From Eumeta japonica (taxonomy: Eukaryota; Arthropoda; Insecta; Lepidoptera; Psychidae), in assembly GCA_005406025.1 (NCBI GenBank), contig BGZK01000106.1:372001-436000 (forward strand): a stretch of 64,000 bases of DNA, in the 5' to 3' direction. The notes under the pieces are model-generated. The model was not told the DNA's origin. It worked only from the letters and a program-made list of their open reading frames with translations, and made no database searches. This document shows positions 35,756 to 48,200 of the stretch, in pieces (position 1 is the stretch's first letter; the number at the start of each line of letters is the position of its first letter). The position numbers and the translations under genes were made by a program.

Positions 35756-36991
35756 TAAGTTAAGGTCGTAAATCGGGATTTTAAAAAATATTGCTATAGA
35801 CTGCGCAAGAGATGGCGCTTATTAAGAATATAATGCATATGACAATATACAGCAGTACCAAAGCTTATAAATCTCTTGTAAAAACTAATTTAAATTTGGT
35901 AAATATTTTGGAAAGATAAAACAAAATAACAATATGAAATAACATTCTTTCATTTCATAAAAGAAATATACTACATGACCCATTTAAAAAGCAGTTTATG
36001 ATAAAATGTTCACAGATTATTTTCGTTTGTTTTTATTTTACTAAACGAACTTCCGTTTCTGCATCCAATTATACAGCACATTATATAAACATGAATAACA
36101 ACAAAACAATAACAACACAAATAATTGAAAAAACAAAACAGTAAGACCGAAACAGTTATGGAAAAGTAACACGAAAGCGATACGCAATAATAACTACCAT
36201 ACCCACATACAGGGTTTTTTAACCCCCATATATTTATAATTTCATTTTTGTACTAAGTCACTAGTGGCGTTTAGAATTTGGTCTCCGTAAAATTACGAAT
36301 TTTTTAGTGACAAATAACAGCATTTATTTAGACTATAATTCCTTGTATTAACAATTTTATAAAGTGAAGTGAGTATAAAACCCTAGATTCAATTTAATTT
36401 TATAATAAATATTTTTTTATTTAAAATTACTGAAATTTGTTATTTAACTTCAATTACAACAAAAATAAATTTATAATACATACAAAAACTTAGTCAGAAA
36501 ATTTATATCTGACTCATGATTGTGAGTTTTTAATATGGCAGTCTATGCGCCAACTGATGTTAGTGTCATTGTTCTATGATTAGTTTATAAATAATTTTAT
36601 GCGGGTATGGTAGGCATTATTGTGTATCGCTTTCATGTTCTTTTTCTATAATGGTTTCGGTCTTACTATTTTGTTATTTATTTGTGTTGTTGTTGTTTTG
36701 TGTGTTATTATTATTGTTTACATAATGTGCTATACGTATAGATGCAGAAACGAAAGTTCGTTTCATATAACATAAACAACAATAGTGTAATCTGTGAACA
36801 TTTTTATGTCACGTAGCAAATTTATTCTAATAAATGAAAATTCTTTTCGTATTACTATTATTTGTTTTATATTTTCAAAATATTTATCTAATTTAAATTA
36901 ATATTTATAAATATTTGATACCGCCATCTATTGACGTAAATATACATCATCTTCTCAATGACCGCCATCTCTTTCGCCGTCTATAGTAATA

Positions 36992-37045
36992 TTTTCAAAA
37001 ATCACGAGTTACGACTGTACAGTCGTAACTAGTGATTTTTGAAAA
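36992..37045. repeat. 27-bp-arm palindrome at the A'/flank junction
   Basis: The arms meet at ACTGT|ACAGT (37018/37019). Each arm is 27 bases with one mismatch and has no spacer. It marks the outer end of A'. Confidence 0.85.
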
Positions 37046-37275
37046 CATTGGTTTGAAAATATGGTTATATAACCACACTATATTATTCTTCTCTATGTCA
37101 TCATATAAGAATAAACTGACCACAGAACAATGACACTGACATCAATCGACGCACCGATAGCCAAATTAAAAATTGACAATCCTATGTAATATATAATCTT
37201 CTGACTCAGTTTTTATATGTATTATATTTTTTTTGAAATTAAAGTTCAGTACATTTCAGTAAATTAAATAAAAAA

Positions 37276-37336
37276 ATTATTAGTCATATAAAATTATATT
37301 AATCCTAAAATTAATATAATTTTATATGACTAATAA
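37276..37336. repeat. Perfect AT-rich palindrome with about 28-bp arms and 5-6 base loop
   Basis: ATTATTAGTCATATAAAATT (start of the left arm) is mirrored after a cctaaa loop. It lies inside B' and is absent from B, so it is probably a later insertion. Part of the arm end (ATGACTAATAATTCT) is then tandemly repeated. Confidence 0.85.
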
Positions 37337-37535
37337 TTCTATGACTAATAATTCTATTCACTTTATTAAACTGATAATACAAGGAATTATATTCTAACTA
37401 AATAAATGAAGTTGTCAGATGTCAGATAGATGTCACTAAAAATTTCATAATTTTACATAGATCAAATTTCAGATGGAACTAGTATCATAATACCAAAACA
37501 ATGAAATTACAAATATATGGAGTTACACAACCTTT

Positions 37536-37996
37536 TATGCATACTTTATTCTATGACGACTCCGGTGCAAAACTAAAACGGTTACATCCTTTAACAAGGA
37601 AGTTCCATAAAGAGTTTATGGTGCTGTGATCAGATTAAGTGGATTTCTATTTTCTCAGTAGATTTTAGGTATAGAATTTGCTTCTGAAGTAAATTCAATT
37701 TTACGATTGATATCAGTAGATTACAGTTACAAGCATTACTAGTTTTTTTTTCGTATATTTTTGCTCAATGTGCATAGACTCTAAATTGATTTATCAGATA
37801 CATGAAGTGCAATATTACGTAAATTAATGAATTTGAACTTAGTGAAATTTACCCCTTTACTCGATGGTAATCCATTGTTTTCCATACGATCACTGTCATC
37901 TCCTATAACAAACAAAATTATTAAACTTAACTTTTTTTTGGCGTAATAAAAACAAAAAATGAATAATAAAACGAAAATTAATATAAAATATAACAC
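37536..37996. other. No feature recognised
   Basis: AT-rich spacer between the inverted-repeat complex and the family G element copy. Confidence 0.4.
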
Positions 37997-38240
37997 GGCC
38001 GTCACGGGACGTACGGCAGATGTGAAACATCTATTTTAATATAAAAATTCATAACTAATAATAGTTTGTCCGTCATAATAGATTTTGACATTTTTAACAT
38101 TACGTTGACATTTCGGTATTTACACCCATCACCAGAAGTCAAAACAGTGCTTCATATTTTTTTTTAATTTTCATACATTTCCGTCACGTATTCGAGTCGA
38201 TTTTACTGCCAAGGCGCACCCATAGATGTTTCACATCAAA
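37997..38240. mobile_element. Family G element, copy 2 (about 240 bp)
   Basis: Left end GGGACGTACGGCA then GATGTGAAACATC (38019-38031). Right end GCGCACCCATA then GATGTTTCACATC (38225-38237). This matches the bracket of the 29.9 kb element, but the interior lacks the palindrome hairpin. It stands 80 bases from the transposase remnant at 38320. Confidence 0.55.
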
Positions 38241-38319
38241 AATTAATAAACAAATAATAAATTATAAAATGTTTTCCTGTATTGATTATAAATGAGTCAT
38301 CAATTAATCTATCGTTGGT

Positions 38320-39110
38320 TCAACACTTTTGTTCTATTCTCTTTACGTGATTCACCTCTTTTTGCCAATCACTATTTGTTATTGCGTTCAAAGCCTCCAA
38401 AATAAGTGACTCAGTTTTAGTTTCTAACTGCTCAACGTTCTTATCTGGAACCTTTTGCTTCACCAAATTCCAAACATATTCGGTCGGGTTACGATCGCAG
38501 TTGTATGGTGGGAGACATACGACTTCGTGTCCATATTCAGCCAATAATTTGTCATTAACGTAAGTTTTAAGTGGCTTATTTTTTTTTTAATAATGTCGTA
38601 TAATTCTGGTTTGGTTATTTTTTCTGGAAACATAGCATTATGAGATTGTAACCACTGAATCATTTCTTGTTTAATGAGTTTTATTGTAGGAGTTTTCTAT
38701 TCTTCTGTGCTGTGATAACTAACGTTATCCATTACTATAATGCTAATTATAGGTATGTTGGGTAAGCGTTTATCTTTTATCCATTTTGGGAAATTTTGCG
38801 TATTTATTTGGTCATGATAATCGCCCTGTTTGTTATTGGCTTTGAACATTAACATAGCCCTGTTTTCAAAGTCATGCTCGTTCTCAGCATCGACAATAAT
38901 CCAACGTCGACCAGGACTGTCATTCTTTCGTACGCCTTTATCCGAGATACATTGCCAACACTTTTTGACAGAATAGTGAGAGTGTATCCATGTTTCATCT
39001 ATGTAAAACACAGGCTTCTTAGCAACCCCTAGCGCACCATGCTCTTTCATTCTGCGTAAATATCTGGCTCTCTATGCCTATACAGGGTCTTTCAATTAGT
39101 TCTAGTTGGT
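38320..39110 (-). pseudogene. IS630/Tc1-related DDE transposase, frameshifted
   Basis: The minus-strand catalytic region gives KKPVFYIDETWIHSHYSVKK (first Asp), IISIIVMDNVSYHS (second Asp) and VVCLPPYNCDRNPTEYVWNL (Glu). It ends near VNHVKRIEQKC. A stop follows SYHSTEE, and a frameshift within an A/T run near 38580-38590 separates the second Asp from the Glu. Spacing between those two residues is roughly 80-90, much longer than the 34 of classical Tc1/mariner. That matches a DDE_3-type family common in insects. Upstream (to about 39460) weaker pieces may be the broken N-terminal half. Inactive as sequenced. Confidence 0.75.
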
Positions 39111-39970
39111 TTTGACGAAATTTTTTAAGCCTTGTTGATTTTTCATCCTACGCCATAATGTCACCCGACTACCTTCGAAGCAGCAGCCTAAATTTTACAC
39201 TTTGCCGGTACTTCCTTGCGTACAGTATATATTGAGTGTACAATATTCCTTAATGCTGACACTCCAAATCCATTTAAAAATTGTTTTTTTTACGACTTTT
39301 TTTGTTTTGTTGGAGTCTTTATTTTACTACTATTAGCAATGGATGCTAGTTTTTCCTGTCTGATTTTAGCTACTGTATTTTTTACCACTCCGGTGGCAGT
39401 AGGTAACTACACCTTCTGTGACCTTGACAGTATTTTTGAAGCAGCATATTACATCTTTAAGTAATTGCCGTGGAACAGTTACGTCTTGATCAGAATCATG
39501 GGAATTTTGTATCAACTGGGTGACATTATGAAATATTCCTACATATCATCTCTTTCTTTTACAAAATAATTGTCTATGTTAACAACTATTTCACGGGCGC
39601 AACTATTAATAATGCCCAGTTTTTTACTCGTTTTATAATAAATTTATAAATAAGAGCCAGCAACACTGTCAATAGCAGTTTCAAAACCATATACTTTTAT
39701 CAATATAATTAATTATTTACCAATGGACCAATAATAATTAATATACAACAATAACGAAATAATAACAACACTGATAACAATAAAACATATGTTAACAAAA
39801 GTATATCAAATAACTGACTCAATAAATCATGACACGTGTTTACTCGTTGGCGTTGGCAATGGTACTAAACAGCCCACAATCACAACATAGGTATGTGTCA
39901 TCGACAAGGCTCTTATATCTCTATATCTATAACTTTAAAAAAAAAATATACTCGTATGCTCATATGCACT
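39111..39970. other. Probable N-terminal remains of the transposase, then spacer
   Basis: Broken minus-strand frames between 39110 and 39470 have basic, transposase-like composition (for example SALRNIVYSIY), but no motif confirms them. 39470-39970 shows nothing. Confidence 0.3.
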
Positions 39971-39974
39971 CAGG

Positions 39975-41036
39975 TCACTGAATTTGACCCCATTTTTTTA
40001 TTATTGAATTATTTTTATTTTTAATTATTTGATCGTTGTTTGTTCGTTATTGTTCGAATGTAAAAATTGTTTGTTTGTTTTTTGTTTATTTACAATTAAA
40101 CAAAGGTTATCCTTAAGTTGGCCCCTCTTAATAGAGATCTTCATTTTTGTCGCTCAAATTAATATATTTTGATTAATTATCGTTTGTTCGATCACTATTG
40201 ATGATTATTCGATCATAAAAACAATTAAATCCTTAATTATTAATTATTTTTAATTTAATAAACAGCCGTCACTCTACGGCTGCATTGCGCATGCGCCTGC
40301 AATAAAAGTCTTAAAAAAATCTGGCTTACTTTTTGAAGTGTCTACTATATAGCCTAGCAGTTGTCAAAGTCAAACGTTTAAAATCGTTGTTAGAAAAATT
40401 GAAACAATAGCCACAAAAATGAGAAATCTGATATTAAACGGTTCCTTCCAAGACCCAGTATACACACACCGGGTTAATTATATTTTAAATAAAAAAAAAC
40501 ATGCATATAATTTTTTTTTATTCAAATGACTTCAAAATTAACTTTTCTATCATTATAACTTAATTGGTTTTATGGATCTGATTAGAGAGTCACAATTAAT
40601 GATCTGATTATCATCATCACTTATCCGAGAAATAATCTAAAAATGGATCAAAGGACTCAAGTCGGCCGACAGCGACGACAACAAAAACAATGTTTTAGAA
40701 AAGCTATTGAAGAACCTAATATACAAAATATACAACTTCAGCAACATTTTGATATGTAATGACTAAAAAAAACTCTAACTTTTATTTCTATTCTTAAATT
40801 TCATATAAACAATTAATAGTGATCGAACAAACGATAATTAATCAAAATATATTAATTTGAGCTACCAAAATGAAGATCTCTTTTAAGAGGGGGCCAGCTT
40901 AAGTTTAATTCATTATAGCCAGTTTAATTCATTATAAATAAACAAAAAACGAACAAACCATTTTTACATTCGAACAATAACGAACAAATAATTAAAAATA
41001 AAAAAAAATGAGAAAAAGTGGGGCCAAATTCAGTGA
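39975..41036. mobile_element. Foldback element, about 1.06 kb, with 225-bp terminal inverted repeats
   Basis: The left arm (39975-40200) starts TCACTGAATTTGACCCCA. The right arm (40813-41036) is its diverged reverse complement, ending TGGGGCCAAATTCAGTGA. Internal arm landmarks include CGAACAAACGATAATTAATC and GAAGATCTCTTTTAAGAGG. The 610-base loop carries a 38-codon ORF. It is close in layout to the other foldbacks in 34.8-37.5 kb but unrelated in sequence. Confidence 0.8.
40643..40759 (+). CDS. Small ORF in the foldback loop (38 residues)
   Basis: Product not recognised. It begins MDQRTQVGRQRRQQKQCFRK, is strongly basic and Gln-rich at its N-terminus, and ends QQHFDM before TAA. It sits inside the loop of the 39975-41036 element. 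It could be the start of a lost transposase exon or a chance frame. No splice or promoter evidence. Confidence 0.2.
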   Translation: MDQRTQVGRQRRQQKQCFRKAIEEPNIQNIQLQQHFDM

Positions 41037-41039
41037 GTC

Positions 41040-42153
41040 TATGCACTCTATGACACTGTGATAGATAATCTGACATCTGACAAAGATTTGGGTAACAATA
41101 TACTTTATTTTAAACTTCACTTGATATTCATATTGAACAATTTGCAAATAAAATTGAGTATGGTTTTGTTATGATATCTTGTGTTAATTTCACTAGGACA
41201 TAAACATATTTTCAATTATATAAATCATTAATTCAATCTTCATATTATAGGAGGTTTAAAAATGATTTTTAAATACAATATACTACAACTTGGTATATTT
41301 GTATCCATTAAAGAAATAGTTCCTCGTCAATTGACTGGCGTCTTTGGAAATTACCATAGGAATATAGTTTATATTCCCATGGTAATCTCCAGAATATAGA
41401 ATATAGTTATAATTCTGATGGGAAAAAATTAAGTACATTATGGTCGTTTCCAACTATAGATATTTAGACAGGTAACATAGTAACACGTATATAACTATCT
41501 GCAGTTCATGTAGTTCCATTAGTCGTTCAGAAACAACAACAATTTTAATTATTTCAAAATTCCACGAACGAATTTAAATAAAGCAACAATTTAAAAAATC
41601 TCGGTTTTCCATTGAAATAATATTATTGTCTACCATATTTTCATATTTGAAAACATTTTGGAATAACTCTTTTAACGTCCTTTTAATGATTTTCATCATT
41701 CAATTACGAGACTATCGCCTTTAATCATTTTATACACAATGTCTTAAAATTACATCGGAGTTTTTTTTTACAGTATGATGCTTATATGGAAGATTTGTCA
41801 TTTCACAACTTTTTTCCTAAAATTGGATTGTTGGTTTTTATTATGTTTTCATGCATTTTTAGTTTTGTTTCAATGGATAGATTATATAGGTTTTAGTTCT
41901 TGCAATTCTTACAATTTTGACAATCATCGAATGTCAGTTAATTGAATGAATGATTGACAGTTCGTTGTCATTTAATTTTTAAGTGAGCATGGTGTATGGT
42001 GCGAGTGAGATCGTATGATTATTTGAAGACTCTAGAAGAGTCTCGATAGCGGTAATGAAACTACTAATTGAAAATACCATGCTTTTATAATTTAAACTGA
42101 AACTAAAGTCAATTGAAAACGGTGGATGAACAAACAGAAATATATTTGAAAAA
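41040..42153. other. Upstream region of the EDRF1 gene
   Basis: The 5' UTR and promoter should be here, but no TATA box or initiator can be asserted. A hairpin with about 20-bp arms lies at 41346-41390. Sequence from 41940 to 42150 is less AT-rich and is the likeliest transcribed leader. Confidence 0.35.
41346..41390. repeat. Short hairpin
   Basis: GGAAATTACCATAGGAATATA is mirrored, with two mismatches, after a 4-base loop. It is non-coding, 760 bases upstream of the EDRF1 start codon. Confidence 0.6.
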
Positions 42154-42204
42154 ATGGAAAATAAAGAAAATGAAAACGGTAAAGATGAGCATAAACCCCA
42201 AAAG
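42154..42204 (+). CDS. EDRF1: EDRF1 exon 1 (start)
   Basis: AAAATGG context; encodes MENKENENGKDEHKPQK and ends in phase 0 before GTAAAAG. Short, charged leader. An earlier ATG at about 42126 runs into TGA within a few codons and is not used here. Confidence 0.6.
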
Positions 42205-45200
42205 GTAAAAGCATTCTTTTCAGTAATAATATATATATTTTTGTATTATATTTTTGTACCTATAATAAGATACATATTATGTAATTTAGGCGCAAATGTA
42301 TATCATTTTTAAACGAATTTAATATTTTATGTACCTAGTAAATAAACTCGAGTGTCTACATGACCATTCAAATTTAAGTTTTCACATATTCACTGATGTT
42401 TTAAAAAAATGTGCCTAAGAAGTAGTTTTGATTTTCGCACTACCTACCTACTTTATTTATCTATATTTTTATTTATGAATATATATAAACACTTGGACCA
42501 GGATGAGGAATTACATAAATTAATAGCTATTTATAAAGTTTTATGAGGATTATTGAAATAGAATATATATATATAATAAATATTTTTATTACAAGAACGA
42601 AGGTTACGGCCATTTCACTTGATGAAAATAGAATGAACATCCTATCTTCAGATACTCAAATATACTAATGTTAAACTATATTTCATGGCAGCACTTACCA
42701 TACAATCTAATGGAGAATAATGCTTATCGAAAATAATACATATATTTTCAAAATTGTACAGAGTGATTCCATTAATATATTGTTGCAAACAGTACAATCA
42801 GGGGTGACTTTTGTGATTCTTTGCTTTAATTATAGAAGCATACATCTCTTCATCACCTTCAAAAGATAGTTAATTATTTGACTGCCTTTCAGTATTTGAT
42901 ATATAAATCTCTAAAGTGTTATGTGATGGTCCAACATAATTTATATTATAAGACAAATATATTTAATACTGTTAAAGAAATATTTGGAAACTTATGTATG
43001 TGTGTTTATAATTACAACTCACAAAGTATGTTCACTATCTTTAAATGTTCATGATTGTGAATTTATTGGTTTGATGTAATCTGCTATATTTTGAATAAAA
43101 TTGATGCTTTAAATAAAATAAATCAAAACCCTCCAGTTGGTAGGTGATCCAATATTGATACAGTTTTTAAATATTTTGATTTATAAATTCCAACATCTCA
43201 CATGAATTGATACTTTGAAAGGTTATCTTAAGAAGTTACCAAAATGACTTAAGAACTCAATGATTAATAAATACACATTGTCTGATGTGAAAAAAAGAAA
43301 CAATTTGAATAATTCATAATGCTGGTACTGTTCTTTCAACATGATGAAGTTTTATTACATATCGAAAAATCAGTTTTGAAGGTAGAGAGATACAATCCTC
43401 TTTAAATACTGCACTTAATTTTATATTTTAAAATTTTGTAAAAAATTTAACACTTAAATTTATTTTTATTAAATATTTTATGATTTGAAATTAGATTTAC
43501 TTGGAATGTCAGTTACACATATTTAGTTTTAGTAATTTTATTTTACTTAAAATTATTGAGATCTATACTGGTTAGGTAATTAATCACATAGTTATCTACA
43601 CATTTTTCTTGGAATATGTCAATATATTCGACTGGTATATTTTGATTACCTCTGCTTTGACAAAATTGTAATAGGTATAGAAAGAATAGTTGAAGAGAGT
43701 TATTGTGAGATAGACGAGGCAGAACTCAAGACAGTAATTTATTATAGTAATTTAATATATCAATATTCTCTTCATAATATAGATAGTGAAATTAAGTCAC
43801 CTAGAGACAAAACTGCATATTACTATATCTTTATAAACGAGTTGATTTCAAGTTTTTCCAACATAATGATAATGTTAAAAATGATACCTATTCTGCCAGT
43901 TTCTGTCGCATCTGGAAGAAAATCCTTTTACAAAGTTTAAAATTACAATAAAACATTTAAAATCAACAATACATTAAAAAATGTTGCACATAATTTGGCA
44001 AAGACTTAGAATCTGTTCCGCCTTCTTCTTGTAAACTGTAATTTAACAAAAAGTCACTATTAAAATAAAATTTGCATTTCATGTCTTCCTTTTAACAGGC
44101 ATTAGCCCGGACAACCATTAAAATGAGGATGTGTAAAGCAAATTTTATTTTATAAGTGACTTTTTGCTAAAAGTCAGTTTAAACGATGTTGGAAGAGGCT
44201 TTTATCATGTACTAGAAGGAATTCAGCTAATTTCACAAATATTTCTGTAGTGAATATGTAGTTTATAAGTTAACCAATACTAATGTTGCTCATCTAAAAT
44301 ATACCTAACTAATGCTTTTGCTGTTGGAAATTCCCTTGTTATAAATCTTAAATATCTTCAAACACACACACGCACACAACACCACAGTGCTGTGGGTATC
44401 AGATACTTGACAAAATACATATATGTTTTTTTTATATATACATAGATACAATACAAACATACAATCTCAAGAAGACAAATTTGTCGTTTTAATCAATGAA
44501 ATGTTTATCTTTTGTGGTAATTGAATCCGCACCCTCAGTGCAACAGGTAGGGCTACTATGTGCTGTAATTAAAGCTACAAAAAGAAGATATAGTTAGGCG
44601 GCATAGTTGGATATGATGCGGGTGTCCAGTAAGTTGATAGTAGACCTATTTCCAGAGTATTTTACTTATAGCATCTTCGCCATGTGTAATGCCCTTTATA
44701 AGGAAAAAGGATTGTTTAATTTATTACTTTTTATTATTATTTCAGCATGCCCTAGTAGCATTAAATATATATGTCCTCGCTTAAACAGTTTTAAAAATAT
44801 ATTTATGTTTAATTTGTTGTACGTCATAAGTACCCAGTCTGTTTATAGAAGGGAGAAAATGTTAATTATCATCATTAAATTTTTGCTGTTTTTTGTTGTA
44901 TAGAACCGCAGTCCGTCTCCAGGCATTAAGTCAACTGCAGTGGTCAAATACACTGCTGTTCAGAGCCCAGTGGGTTATGCCCGGTTGCAATGTAACACCG
45001 ACTTGAATCTACCACCGTCCAACTGGAGCACTGCAATAGATTCATACGGCTTGAAACAAATTTTGACACAAAATTCTGGACCATCCAGGTACATAATATA
45101 AATAATTTTCAATATTTCTTACCATTGATAATGAAATTATATATATGTAATTTTTATAAAACTTATTCCATAGTGTGTTATTTTTATGTGACAAAAAACA

Positions 45201-48200
45201 GTATGCAGAGTATACTCTCAGAATATATAAACAATAGTTAAGGGTCGGATAATTATTTTGTTACAAACAGTTTTCAAAAAAAGCACTTAAGTTAGATAGG
45301 GTATATCACTTTTAGGGTTCCGAGCCAAAATGGCATAAATTAGGACCCCTATAGTTTTGTCATGTCCGTCTGTCCGTCCGTATGTCACAGGCATTTTATT
45401 CAAAACTTACAGTACGTATATTGATGAAATATATGATGTAGGTGTCTTGTGTAAACCACTACTTAGTTTGGCGATTGAATAACAAAATAAATATTTCTAG
45501 GGGGGGGGCATCCATACATGTAACAGAAGCTGAAAAATTTTTTTTTGAGCAAAAATTAACTTGTGGCACATATTTCGACAGTTCTTTTAAAAACACTTTT
45601 AAGGTTTTTAAGCAATTTTGTGATGACATGAATAATTTTGGAAATATCTCTCCGAAATCACAGAAATTGGGCCTCCCTTTATTTTCTAAACCGTATGTGT
45701 CAAAATATGAATAAAATACCAAAGGTAACTTAATAAATACTTTCAAAGAAAATAATTTTTAACATTATCAGATATATCGTTATGTCCTTTTATTCGAAAA
45801 CTGCACTTTTCAACTAAAGGACATAAGTGCAATGAAGATACGCTCTTTTGCTGATGCACTTTAGTTTACACCAGTTTAATAATAATAGTTGACATACCTA
45901 CTTGTTTTTCTAGTTATAGATGACTAAATTGTTTATAACTATTCTGAGCAGGAAGCATGGAAAAAGTGTAACAACATACTTTTTTCATCTATAGTGAATT
46001 TCTTTGTAATAATGACTTTGGAACCTATAATGAGCATGGTCTGACACGCTCTTGACCAGTTTTATTTATGTTATTACTTACTTTAATGAAAGATCTATAT
46101 TTATTCATTAATGATGAAGTCTTGACATGTCAGACCAACCTTTTTCATATTGTATACCCACTTGAATCTGATAGTAATGGTAAAACAAAGAAAATACTAA
46201 GATGCTTTCTCTTAGAAATATGTTAATCGAAAATCGTTCTTAAAATTATTGTTAATATTGATCTTGTTAAATACTATTCCTTATCAATGACATGACTTGT
46301 ACATGATATAGAACACCTCTTCAATGATTATTTCAAGCCATATTCACATTTTTTTATACTATTCAGTATTGATATTCCTTTAATCTTATTGGGGTACTAG
46401 CACCTGATAAACTGTAAAAAAATATTCGCAATCAAAAATTTTTGTCTACATTTCTCGTTTGCTTCACTTTAGGTAGACATTGGTTCATTTTAAAACAGGC
46501 ACATGGTCGACTTACACTTCATTTCAAAATCATACAATTAAATCGATGATCATCGACTGTAACAATATCATAAATGTGTCGAGGCAAATCTGCTTCAAAT
46601 TTTGCTATCATGTCACAGTACCCTTCTACATAAACCATTATATAAAAGATATCAAATGCTGTAATTTGTTCTATTGGTTAGTGACATCGCTATAGTTTTG
46701 TCTTTTTTTTAATTTTTAGCTTCAGAATGGCTCACATGTTTCCTGATTGTGTTGGTGAGGTAGATGTGATATCGGGTGCTGAATGTATAAAAAAGTTATT
46801 GAAATTGCCATATCAGCCTCATGGAACTGTAAGTATAACACAAAATGCATGTTACTTATGATTACAATAAAAATCAATTTTGACTATTCAATTTTCAATG
46901 TTGTTTAGCAAACTCAATCATTACTGTTACTGTCAAATGCAATGTATATTTTTATTCTTAGTACTTAATAACTGAAACTGGAAAACGAATTCACAAGGGT
47001 AATTTTCTTATATATATATAAATATATATATTATCTATTAATTAATATATATATATATATATATATTATCTATTAAATAAACAAATATACTTAGGTTTAG
47101 AAAATTCACCTTGCATTGTACTTTACATCAACATAAATATGATATTAATATATTACCACAAATACGAAATTAACTTTATTGTCATATAGCATAATGTTTT
47201 AGTTCATATGTGCAGTCACATAAAGAAATGGTCACAAATTTAATTTCTTTTATATCTGCTAGGTCAGTATGATGGTGCATAGAGTAGAAAACACCTTACT
47301 TTTGGATGATTTTGATGTCTATGATTATTTGATGAAATCGGAATGGTCATGGCTCAAGGACTTCTTCTATGAGAACATATTAAAGACGATGTCCGAACAG
47401 GAACGGATGATGATAGAGTTAAAGAACAAAGGAACTTCTGGTCTGCAGTTGACTTCAAAGTTTTTATGTCACAGCATAGTGAGCTTACCCCAACCAGAAA
47501 AAGAAGTTAAAACAGACCTACAACCTTCGTGTAGTACTGGACCATTGACTGGTGAGTACTAAAAAAGCTTAGATTAGATAAGTTTCTATACATTTTTACA
47601 ATTTTTTAGCTATATCTATCACATGCTATAATTCATTAAAAACTTCATATGTTAAATTTTACATATAATTAACAATTTAAATTCTTATTTTTTGATATTC
47701 TTATCAAAAATATCTTAATACATATATAAACAGTTTATTTGAGTATGGAAAATGTTTATTGAAAAGATTAACAATATTTTCAAGGTCCATTTCTTCCTGA
47801 AGCAGAAACCAGATCTGAAATACCTCCAAATGAGCACTCATACAACAGAAACGTACTATGGACATTTGAAAACATACAAATGTTGATCGGAAGTGATTTG
47901 CCTATATTTGGAGGCAAGGACAGACCGTGTGTTAGTTTAAGATTGCGCGATGCTAAGGAACCTATAAGTGTATTGACAGGTATAGATTATTGGTTGGATA
48001 ATTTGATGTGTAATGTACCAGAAGTTCTAATGTGCTACCATTTAGATGGGATAGTGCAAAAAATATGAACCTATGAAAACCGAAGATTTGCCAAATCTGG
48101 AAGGTTCAAAGTTCTCACCGAAGGTAATTAGGAATGTAGCACAGAACATTTTATCATTTCTGAAATCAAATGCGACAAAATCTGGGCATACATACTGGTT

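Larger units (their letters stand above)
35763..37535. mobile_element. Alternating inverted-repeat complex A-B-A'-B'
   Basis: Segment A (35763-36205) reappears inverted as A' (36601-37015). Segment B (36212-36595) reappears inverted as B' (37125-37530). Shared words: TTACTATAGAC/GTCTATAGTAA-type and GAGATGGCG in A/A'; GAACAATGACACT, CTGACTnAGTTTTT and ACAAGGAATTATA in B/B'. Arms are clearly diverged (several per cent and more), so the structure is old. No coding frame found. One reading is a long-TIR element (B-A'-B', about 1.33 kb) next to another copy of A. Confidence 0.75.

Noticed and set aside
40643..40759. Small ORF as an antimicrobial-type peptide gene
   Set aside because: No signal peptide or Cys pattern and it lies within a foldback loop; listed only as a low-confidence ORF.
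48066..48068. TGA in EDRF1 exon 5 as stop-codon readthrough or selenocysteine
   Set aside because: The conserved continuation lies in a different frame, so decoding of the stop would not reach it; a one-base indel explains it.
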